Below, one piece after another: positions 19,278 to 27,327 of a DNA stretch of 35,017 bases (positions within the stretch are counted from its first letter, which is position 1; each line of letters opens with the position of its first letter). The notes under the pieces were generated by a model. The model saw only the letters and a list, made by a program, of their open reading frames with translations, was not told where the DNA came from and did no database searches. Location of the stretch: positions 1-35,017 of the forward strand of contig RXIJ01000034.1 in NCBI GenBank assembly GCA_004212095.1, read 5' to 3'. This stretch comes from Methanosarcinales archaeon (GTDB lineage: Archaea > Halobacteriota > Methanosarcinia > Methanosarcinales > EX4572-44). A program made the translations under genes and the position numbers.

Positions 19278-22200
19278 GCGTAGCTTGCAAGATCATCAGC
19301 GCGTCTACCGATGTGACTCGCCCGTCTCCACTCATATCAGCAACAAGATCCGTCTCGATGCCGCCGACTGTCATCTGCAAGGCAAGTGCCGAATCAACAG
19401 TCGTGAGTCCCCCGTCATGATTGGCATCGCCACGCAGCATCGTCCTGTTACTGTATACCACAATCCTTTTGACGGTTATGGCACTCGATACGTTTGCTCC
19501 GATGAGTCTAAGAGGCCAGTTGGAGCTGTCCTCGTGGATATGTGTGCTATTGAGTGTGTTCGCAACGATGTAGTTACTATTCCTAATCGTGTCTCTGCTG
19601 TCGATTGTCACACTGTGTCCATCGCTCGCGATGATCGTAATGTTGTATCCTGCTGCGGCAAGTGTGTCATTGTATGCACCATCTGAGTGTGAGTTCTCAT
19701 CGTCCACCCAACCACATAGTAACCAGAGAGGCAAGCCCCCCCACGTTCTGCTTTTGCTATCTGTATATTCGGATGCGTGTTCGCCCATCGTACAGGTGAG
19801 AGCATTCTCGAAGTAGGACTTGCTGATGGTACCCTTAATAGCACCGTCTAACGTGAGAGTCCAGTCCGCCTCTGTGCCATTGTATATCTTGATGGTGTTG
19901 ATGTACTTAGTGGAAAGACCCCCACATGAAGGGTACTGGATGTCATCACTCCAGTAGTAGTGCCAGTAATCCTCATCCATGCACTCGTGCATGTCCCAGT
20001 TGCCGAAGATATGATCGCTGGCGTTTGCAGTAAAGAAGAGCCGCATTCCATTGGAATAGTTAGGCACATAGCCCTGATCATCTACCCACCATGCGAGGAA
20101 AGCCTCGCCCTGGCGTTCCTGCTGCTCAGTCGAGAGTTCGCCGGTGTAGATGTTTTCGTAGCCCAGTTTGGTTTCGTACCCATCGCTTGAGACCAGCTTG
20201 ATCTCAGTTCCTTCTACCATGCCTCCGACGAGTTCACACAGGTCTTTAACCAAAGTCCCTTTCACTACCCTGTCAATCTTAAAGCCACTGGGATATGTCT
20301 CATTCTGACCCCAGTGGTCTCCAGTGAAATCACAAGCCTCAAACTTATAGTGCGTTGTGCCATCTCCGATGACAGAGAGATTTGCCTTCATCCACAGGTA
20401 GGTGACATTGGTCTCGTTCAGAATAGTAATACCATCCGTATCGTACTTGATGATGTGGACAGAAGGTACCTCTGTTGACGCACCAAACTCGGTCAGTTCG
20501 ATCTCTGCAATGTTGCCAACTCTATTTCCACCGGATACTTCACTTCCGACAAGCCTGAGTGGCCATGGTGGAGACGATCCCTCTTTCGAGAGTGGTGTTC
20601 CGTTCAGCGTGTCCGCAACGATATACCCGCTATTGCGTGCCACATCTGCGCTTGCGAATTCTTTGGAATATCCATCACCTGCCTTCACGATGATCTTGTA
20701 TCCTGCAGCAGCTTGTTCGTCGTTGAAACAGTCCGAACCATGAGATATTCGGTCGTCTGTCCAACCGCAGAAGAACCAGAGCGGAACACCTCCCCAGATA
20801 TCTCCAGTATCGGAATCAGTCCAGGTTACTCCGTGGCAGGAGAGTTCGGATGCAGCCTCGTACTCTGCTTGAGAAAGCACATCGGTGATCTTGCCGCTCA
20901 AATTGAGGTTATAGCTTCCGGAGTCGGGTGATGGGGTGATAAGTTCAACGAGGTTAATTTCGGAGATGTTACCAACCTTGTCCGTCCCAGATGTAACGGA
21001 GCTACCCACGAGCTTGAGAGGGTGCAAATAATCAAGTGGTGATCCGTTTAAGCTATTTGCCACGATATACCCATTGTTACGGGCAATCTCGCTGCTATTA
21101 AAGGATCTGTTGTAGCCATCGGCTGCGATTACTTTGACCGTGTAGTTGGTCGCTGCAAGAGAGTCATTAAACGTCCAGTGACTGCCTGCCTCGAGGTTGT
21201 CCACTGCACTACAAAGACACCAGAGCGGAACACCTCTCCAGATATCGCTACCGTCGGTGTAAGTCACGTTATGGTAGCATGAAACAGCACCCTCGAATTC
21301 TGCCTGTGTGATAGTGTCCCCAACATCACCGAGCAGTTTGAGTGTCCATCCTTCCGGTGGTTTGGGCAGACCAACGAGTTGGATCTCAACGATGTTTCCG
21401 ACATGCTGTCCACCAGTAACATCGGCACCTTTGAGGTGGAGAGGCCAGCAAGGCTTCCCTGAGGAGGTGTTCTCAGGAAGTGCTGAGCCGTTTAATTTAT
21501 TTGCAACGATATATCCATTGTTCCGTGCGATGTCAGCAACATCAAGGGATGTACTCCATCCGTCGCCTGCTATGACTTTTACACTGTAACCCTCAGCAGC
21601 AAGCGTGTTGTTGAATGCACTGGCTCCATGCTGTAGTTTATCATCAACCCTGCCCACCAGATACCAGAGTGGAATACCTTCCCACGTTCTGTTCTCGGCG
21701 TCAGTATATGAAGCGTTGTGACATGCCATGCCATCTTCAAACACGGTTTTATTCATCATTTCGTTTATTGCACCAACGATTTTAAGATTCCAGTCACCTA
21801 TCGCTGGGTTCACCGTGATCCTGATGACTGCTGTCGCGTTCTCCGTAGTCTCTTGATCAGTCCCATAGTAGAACTCAATATAATCGCCGTCAGTGATCGG
21901 GTTGTTGCTCACGCCGGTGGTGTCAGAGTAGTAGTCCTGATATACGCCATTTAACAGGTAGTTCCAGGTCAGTTTGGGTGTAACGCTATCATTATACTCA
22001 TACTCCTCGATCCAGTCGATCAGGGCGGTATTTTTAGAATCCTTCCAGCTCCCGTTATAGCCGAATGCGCCGTCATCGGCAGCAACTTCGAGCGCACCGT
22101 GAGGCGTGAAGTTGGCAACCTCATGAGGATTACCATCCGTATCATGCCACACGAAGTTACCTTCTTCCAGTACGACTGAACCATCGAAGATTACATCAAT

Positions 22201-23268
22201 TCCGGTTCCGGCATTCGCTGTGATATTAATTACCGCTATGGCGTCTTCAGCCCCATAATCGAGCAGCTTGACATTGCCGTAGAAGTAGTACACTACGTCG
22301 TTGTCCTGAAGTTCATAGACGTTCAAGCCCTCGGTGCTGGGATTATTCCAGTCATCCAGGACGTTGCCGTTTACCGAGCAACTCCATGCCCACGTTACAG
22401 TATCATTTGCCTTGTTGTAACGATACTCTCCAATGTCGTCAACCATCAAAATGCCTTTATCAGCGAACTTCTTATCGGTGACGTTATAGTCAAATCCGCC
22501 GGCGGTCGCTGCTGCATCGAGAGCTCCCAGTGGCGTAAGCTGTTTTACCTCGTAATCGACCCCTGAATCGTAAGCAGTTAAGGTGAAGTTCCCTTCCGTG
22601 AGTGTGACCTCACCGTCGAAGACTGCGTCTATTGTAGAATATATCGCTACATTAGAGACATCCCTTACGGATAGTCCATTTGAGGAGGGGTAAGTGCCGC
22701 TGTAATTGTACCGATATTCAGGAGCCATGCATTCGTGCATGTCCCAGTTGCCAAAGACAGTATCATTGGCAAAGAATACAAGTTGTATCCCGTCGCTATA
22801 ATCGGGGACGTGAGCCCCATCTTTGTACCAGCAGAGAACCATTGGTCCCTGTCCCTGTTGCGGCGAATAGACGTTCTCGTAGCCGAAGTATTTGCTAAAC
22901 CCGTCAGATGCAATGATCTTTACCTCATCTCCTGTTGACATGCCTCCAACCAGTTCACAGAGGTCTTTAACGTCTGTTCCTTTCACATGACCTTTGTCCT
23001 TGATATTCATTATTTCGGTTGGATCCCAACAGTCTCCCTCGAAAATAGGTCCCTGGTGGGAGTAATTTACACCATCGCCCTGCACTGCCAGGTTCGCCTC
23101 CATCCACTGATAGGTTACCGTAGTTTCGTTCAAGATTGTCGTATCATCTGAAGCGTACTTTATTATATTCACTTCAGTTGTGGCTGCTATCACAGGCACT
23201 GCCGAACTCAGTATTACAATGCATAATAGCATTGCCAGTATCACACCTTTTCCTGTATCTTTTCTCAT
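19264..23268 (-). CDS. Giant secreted modular protein (1334 aa): 2 type-1 and 4 type-2 molybdopterin-oxidoreductase-fold-like domains, 2 DUF4430-like domains, C-terminal dockerin
   Basis: Signal peptide; type-1 domains with KGTDVKDLCELVGGM...GNWDMHEC; type-2 domains with GIPLWYLVGRVDD / GVPLWCLCSAVDN / GVPLWFFCGWTDD / GLPLWLLCGWVDD; DUF4430-like segments (EGNFTLTAYDSG..., EGNFVWHDTDGNPHEVANFTPHGALEVAADDGAFGYN); dockerin RGDANHDGGLTTVDSALALQMTVGG..ADMSGDGRVTSVDALMILQATHDSG. Confidence 0.88.
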   Translation of the reverse strand: MRKDTGKGVILAMLLCIVILSSAVPVIAATTEVNIIKYASDDTTILNETTVTYQWMEANLAVQGDGVNYSHQGPIFEGDCWDPTEIMNIKDKGHVKGTDVKDLCELVGGMSTGDEVKIIASDGFSKYFGYENVYSPQQGQGPMVLCWYKDGAHVPDYSDGIQLVFFANDTVFGNWDMHECMAPEYRYNYSGTYPSSNGLSVRDVSNVAIYSTIDAVFDGEVTLTEGNFTLTAYDSGVDYEVKQLTPLGALDAAATAGGFDYNVTDKKFADKGILMVDDIGEYRYNKANDTVTWAWSCSVNGNVLDDWNNPSTEGLNVYELQDNDVVYYFYGNVKLLDYGAEDAIAVINITANAGTGIDVIFDGSVVLEEGNFVWHDTDGNPHEVANFTPHGALEVAADDGAFGYNGSWKDSKNTALIDWIEEYEYNDSVTPKLTWNYLLNGVYQDYYSDTTGVSNNPITDGDYIEFYYGTDQETTENATAVIRITVNPAIGDWNLKIVGAINEMMNKTVFEDGMACHNASYTDAENRTWEGIPLWYLVGRVDDKLQHGASAFNNTLAAEGYSVKVIAGDGWSTSLDVADIARNNGYIVANKLNGSALPENTSSGKPCWPLHLKGADVTGGQHVGNIVEIQLVGLPKPPEGWTLKLLGDVGDTITQAEFEGAVSCYHNVTYTDGSDIWRGVPLWCLCSAVDNLEAGSHWTFNDSLAATNYTVKVIAADGYNRSFNSSEIARNNGYIVANSLNGSPLDYLHPLKLVGSSVTSGTDKVGNISEINLVELITPSPDSGSYNLNLSGKITDVLSQAEYEAASELSCHGVTWTDSDTGDIWGGVPLWFFCGWTDDRISHGSDCFNDEQAAAGYKIIVKAGDGYSKEFASADVARNSGYIVADTLNGTPLSKEGSSPPWPLRLVGSEVSGGNRVGNIAEIELTEFGASTEVPSVHIIKYDTDGITILNETNVTYLWMKANLSVIGDGTTHYKFEACDFTGDHWGQNETYPSGFKIDRVVKGTLVKDLCELVGGMVEGTEIKLVSSDGYETKLGYENIYTGELSTEQQERQGEAFLAWWVDDQGYVPNYSNGMRLFFTANASDHIFGNWDMHECMDEDYWHYYWSDDIQYPSCGGLSTKYINTIKIYNGTEADWTLTLDGAIKGTISKSYFENALTCTMGEHASEYTDSKSRTWGGLPLWLLCGWVDDENSHSDGAYNDTLAAAGYNITIIASDGHSVTIDSRDTIRNSNYIVANTLNSTHIHEDSSNWPLRLIGANVSSAITVKRIVVYSNRTMLRGDANHDGGLTTVDSALALQMTVGGIETDLVADMSGDGRVTSVDALMILQATHDSG
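20480..21810 (-). repeat. Three tandem type-2 domains within the giant protein (a fourth near 19450-19870); boundaries approximate
   Basis: Each repeats W.L.L.G.I...(S/T)...E....(S/T)CH..(S/T)(Y/W)TD...W.G(I/V)PLW....VD....ND..AA..Y.(V/I)..(A/I)..DG(W/Y)S...IARN.GYIVA..LNG..L.....PL.L.G..V..G..VGNI.EI.L. Confidence 0.85.
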
Positions 23269-23339
23269 CTTAATTACCTCTTAATATCATATTTTTCATC
23301 AAGTTTATTTATTCCATTTTTATAATATTTTTAAAATGC

Positions 23340-23475
23340 AGGTTTCACAATTCAGCCTACGAATAGCCGTATCTTGTTGCAGCCAAAAACAGAATCGTTG
23401 TCGTTGATTCAATGTTTTTGGTTACAGCACCTCATCATGTTAGCAAAGACATAACACATTATTTATAAGTGTTTT
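23340..23475 (-). promoter_or_regulatory. Promoter/5' leader, copy A (TATA-like element, palindrome 23383-23421)
   Basis: TTATAAATA-like TATA box on the minus strand around 23458-23470; stem CCAAAAAC-att-GAATC / GATTC-t-GTTTTTGG; aligns with copy B at 25455-25580. Confidence 0.6.
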
Positions 23476-23638
23476 GAAGATGCGCAGCATATATCAATGA
23501 TTAATATAAATCTATACTAATCAATATTTCAAAAATATACTTTAAACACAGGTTTGTATAGATTGTACTGATCTTCTCTGCTTTTAGATAGCTGGGAACA
23601 ATATTGTGTCTGTTTCTTGTTCACCCTATATGCAACAA

Positions 23639-25420
23639 TCAAGAAGGAAGGTTAGATTCATTGCTCGGTTCCACACACCGGTTGCATCCAGCACGTCCAC
23701 ACCACTCACATGACACGTCGCTGCAGATCCCGTGTGCTTGCTCAAGGACAACGGTCTCGAATACCGTATCCGGTGGATAGATGTGTGTAACCACTTTGTT
23801 ATCTTTTGATACATCTGCAACTTTTATCACTTCCATTGTCGCTTTATCCCCTTCTATCGTAATTCTGGCGTATCCAAGCGCATGTTCAAAGCTGCTCCGG
23901 TAGCCCTGTATCTTCTCAGATGCAAGAGAATATAATGGTGCGCCCCCACAACCCAAGACCACGTACTGGATGCCACTTTCCTCGTATCGCTCGTAAACGT
24001 GCACATGACCGTTGAATACCACATCCACACCATTGTTTATGAAAATATTTTCCCACGCATCGTTTTTCCAGCCGCCCAAATGTCGTTCATTTGAACTGTA
24101 TATCGGATGGTGAAACGACACGAATTTCCAGGTTGCACTCGTATTAAGGTCGTTTTGTAACCATTCCGTTTGCCCAGTCGTGTGCGGCGATGCCCAGTCG
24201 TTGTCGTCCAGCACAGTGAAGTGCACGTTTCCGCAGTCGAAAGAATACCACCCCAACATTCCAAAGGCATCGTAATAGTTCGTGTGATTATATTCATGAT
24301 TCCCAAGCACTGGATACAAGGTGGTATTTGCCAGCATCGTCCTGCCGGCATCGAAGAAGTCATCCCATTCATCCATGTCGTTTCCACTGCAGACAAAATC
24401 TCCTGTATGTATTACAAATGAAATATTTTCCTCTTCTGCAATACTGTCTGCAACGAGTTTGTGTCTCTCCATTTGCGTGAATAAACCAGTCTGCTCTCTC
24501 GTGTCCCCGTAGACTATGAAGGTGAATGAACCATTACCATATGTCTTGAATGTGCGGTCGCCTGTAGAACCAGTCCCAACTGTTACCTGATAGTGATACA
24601 CCGTGTTCGGGGTTAAATCTCTTATAACAAGATGATGTAGTTGTTTATTTTCGGTATCATTAATTATGTGGTCGTATTCACCGTTCTCAGCATAATATTT
24701 CTCTATCGCGTACTTAACTATTCCCAAAGTCACATCTTCTGACTTCCAGTTAATAGTTGTTGAGTATGCAGTGGTGCCTGTAATATAAGGGCCCCATGAA
24801 ATGACTGATGACGGCGTAGACAATGTTCGCGGAAGTGGCTCAGTGCTGTAAATCGTTGGTTTATCAACGCATTTTATAGATAGTTCCTTTGGAAATGGAA
24901 TACCTGGCTGATAATAGTGCCAGCAGTTTTCAGCCACGTATTCGTGCACATCCCAGTTACCAAACATATTGGCATCTGCACGGTGTTGCCGCGTAGGAAC
25001 CATTGGCATCTGCCAGGGTTGGTAACTGTGGCCATAGATGTTATCCCATGCAAACCACCTGGGGAAGCTATCAGATGCTTTAATCTCTGCTCCATCGCAT
25101 AAGAACATTCCATCAACAAGGTCACACAAACTCGTAGCGTTTGCCCCAACAATCGGACTTTTATTCTTGAGGTTTAGAGTCTCATTAGTACCCCACAGAT
25201 TGCCCAAATCAAAGCTTGGCCCCCGATAGTAGCGGTTTGCCAAATCATTACCATGAATGGGTAGATTTGCTTCCATCCATTGGTACGTTACATTTGTTTC
25301 GCCCAGTGTCAAACTGTCCATATCATACTTTATTATGCACGCACCAGTTGCCGGATCACCTGCTTCTACAGGCAGTACCAAACACAACATCGCGATGCAC
25401 AGCAGCATTGCCTGTATCAT
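23639..25420 (-). CDS. Secreted purple-acid-phosphatase-like metallophosphoesterase with N-terminal type-1 domain and Cys-rich C-terminal tail
   Basis: N-term TYQWMEANLPIHGND...ANATSLCDLVDGM...FGNWDVHEY. FnIII-like segment then FIVYGDTREQ, HTGDFVCSGND, VLGNHEYNH, VSFHHPIYSSNE, VVFNGHVHVYER. Tail CSDVSCEWCGRAGCNRC. Confidence 0.9.
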   Translation of the reverse strand: MIQAMLLCIAMLCLVLPVEAGDPATGACIIKYDMDSLTLGETNVTYQWMEANLPIHGNDLANRYYRGPSFDLGNLWGTNETLNLKNKSPIVGANATSLCDLVDGMFLCDGAEIKASDSFPRWFAWDNIYGHSYQPWQMPMVPTRQHRADANMFGNWDVHEYVAENCWHYYQPGIPFPKELSIKCVDKPTIYSTEPLPRTLSTPSSVISWGPYITGTTAYSTTINWKSEDVTLGIVKYAIEKYYAENGEYDHIINDTENKQLHHLVIRDLTPNTVYHYQVTVGTGSTGDRTFKTYGNGSFTFIVYGDTREQTGLFTQMERHKLVADSIAEEENISFVIHTGDFVCSGNDMDEWDDFFDAGRTMLANTTLYPVLGNHEYNHTNYYDAFGMLGWYSFDCGNVHFTVLDDNDWASPHTTGQTEWLQNDLNTSATWKFVSFHHPIYSSNERHLGGWKNDAWENIFINNGVDVVFNGHVHVYERYEESGIQYVVLGCGGAPLYSLASEKIQGYRSSFEHALGYARITIEGDKATMEVIKVADVSKDNKVVTHIYPPDTVFETVVLEQAHGICSDVSCEWCGRAGCNRCVEPSNESNLPS

Positions 25421-25454
25421 ATTTTTTCCTTAATCTTATTTATTCCACCATTTC

Positions 25455-25580
25455 ATAATTTAGCCTGCACACAATTTTATCTTATCGCGGTTAAAAACGG
25501 AATCGTTATCATTGATTTGATTTTTGACCACAACACTTCGATATGTTAATATAGACATAGAATATTATTTATAAGTATCT
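25455..25580 (-). promoter_or_regulatory. Promoter/5' leader, copy B (TATA-like element, palindrome 25489-25529)
   Basis: Shares TTATAAATA, the CAAAAA...AATC...GATT...TTTTT palindrome and flanking sequence with copy A. Confidence 0.6.
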
Positions 25581-26088
25581 CGGAAGTATACAACACATAT
25601 TAATTATTAATATATAATAATTTTAATGTCGTTGGTGATTTCTGCCAATAAACGTGGGACACTCATGTCTGAAAGATGCCAAAAAAAAACGAGTAGCAGT
25701 GGCTAAATTTATCATGGTGCCTAACTAAAATTAATTAACCCGAACCGGAAAGTCACCAGAACCAACCGCAGAGAGCAATTTCGCCTGTGTCGTATTCACC
25801 TCTTCAAGTACAAGGCTAACCTGCTTTGTATCCTTAGGTCCCACACAAGAGAAACTTTTAAGTAGTGTACTATAGAAAGGGATAGTGAAATAAAACTATC
25901 CGATTATATAAAGAAACTCGGAATGGATTACTAAACCGTCTGGAACTGGTACAGGAAAGGAGTTAAAAGATAGAGATAGTACGGAAGAGTGTTTGTTCTT
26001 TAAAGTTCGCAACGAACAGCAAACAGAAAATGATGGATGGTTTTCCATGAGATGTGTAACTATAAAAACGGCCAGCACTTCCAAACCA

Positions 26089-26171
26089 GCGGGGGTAGCC
26101 AAGCGGTCAACGGCGACAGGTTCAGGGCCTGTTCCTTAAGAGGTCCGAGGGTTCGAATCCCTTCCCCCGCA
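26089..26171 (+). tRNA. tRNA-Leu (anticodon CAG)
   Basis: Acceptor GCGGGGG/CCCCCGC + A; anticodon arm ACAGG-TTCAGGG-CCTGT; long variable arm; T arm GAGGG-TTCGAAT-CCCTT; no encoded CCA. Confidence 0.95.
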
Positions 26172-26278
26172 CTTTATTGGTTAGGTTAACAGCAATATCC
26201 TAATCAATCTTTGTAACATTTGAAGGTTAGCATCTATCCACAGATCAATCTTACTTGTGAGCCTTTTTTTACACTATA

Positions 26279-27322
26279 TCAGTCTTCTTTTAGCTTGAAT
26301 GTCTCCATGCTGTGTTCTGCCTTACGTCTTTTTCTTATAGATACTTCTTTGATATGATCGAGATCGCTAAGTTTCTTTGTTGTTATAACTCCGCTTCCCT
26401 CCAATCCTGAAAATATCTTTTCTCCTATTTCTGTTCTGATTATAACAGTTGACCATCCATCCTCAGATCCTTCGCATCCTACTGATATGTCAGCCAGTTC
26501 ACTGGTATAATCCTCGCAGACAAGACAATGTTTTGGAACCCAACCACTTGTCTCTGTAATAGGGAGGGACAGTTTGTTCTCTTTTGTGTATGCATTAAAA
26601 AAATTCTTGGAAACACTGATTTTTGTTATTTCAGTAATGTCAACACTATCCTCTTCTATTCTTTTGCGCATCTTCTCATATTCAAAATTCTCCCTGCAGA
26701 AAAGACCAACTAATAGAGTTATTGCAGGATAAAGCTCGAAATTTATGTACTGAAGATGCCTTGTTGATCTAATGTGGCAAGGTGTTCCAACGATGCATAC
26801 ACGGTCGAGTGTTTGATCGATAACAGCTGTTCTGATCTTCATCAGGTTTGGCGTAGTTCCATACTTAGTTCCCGAAGCTTTGACAAAACCATCAAATGTT
26901 GTTGCAACTGTTGGCTCAGGCTTCCACTTATAACTTTCTGCAAGTATGGCGCCGTCTATTATATCTGCATTCAGAACGTATCTCAAAATTGCTGTTACGA
27001 TCCCACCATCCTGTGATTTTGAGAGAATTTTCTTATCGTTTACTTTTGCTTCAAAAATATTTCGGTATATTCCGATAACCTCTTCTTCTCTCCTTTTTCT
27101 CCCAAAGATCATCTCTTCTATCTTATTTTCGTTAAATCCAGTCTTATAACATGCATGATAGCAGGTCTCGCAGTCTTTGCATGCATCTTTTTTTTCTGGC
27201 CTTTTCGGTACTCCATTAATCCATTGAAGGTGATTAAGTGGGCATGAGGCAATGCATGCACCACAGCATGTACATATCCCACTTTCTATCACCTCTGATT
27301 CAAGCTCTTCGTATGCAGGCAT
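26279..27322 (-). CDS. Coenzyme F420 hydrogenase/dehydrogenase beta-subunit (FrhB/FdhB) family iron-sulfur protein
   Basis: SGICTCCGACIASCPLNHLQW...CKDCETCYHACYKTG (two ferredoxin-like clusters); SQDGGIVTAILRYVL; VCIVGTPCHIRSTRHLQ; HCLVCEDYTSELADISVGCEGSEDGWSTVIIRTEIG. Confidence 0.93.
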   Translation of the reverse strand: MPAYEELESEVIESGICTCCGACIASCPLNHLQWINGVPKRPEKKDACKDCETCYHACYKTGFNENKIEEMIFGRKRREEEVIGIYRNIFEAKVNDKKILSKSQDGGIVTAILRYVLNADIIDGAILAESYKWKPEPTVATTFDGFVKASGTKYGTTPNLMKIRTAVIDQTLDRVCIVGTPCHIRSTRHLQYINFELYPAITLLVGLFCRENFEYEKMRKRIEEDSVDITEITKISVSKNFFNAYTKENKLSLPITETSGWVPKHCLVCEDYTSELADISVGCEGSEDGWSTVIIRTEIGEKIFSGLEGSGVITTKKLSDLDHIKEVSIRKRRKAEHSMETFKLKED

Positions 27323-27327
27323 GCATT

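Noticed and set aside
25738-25890. Minus-strand frame ...FTIPFYSTLLKSFSCVGPKDTKQVSLVLEEVNTTQAKLLSAVGSGDFPVRVN
   Set aside because: No start codon, short, no family recognised; could be chance or a gene remnant.
25896-26102. 68-aa minus-strand ORF
   Set aside because: Overlaps the 5' end of tRNA-Leu and has no recognisable features.
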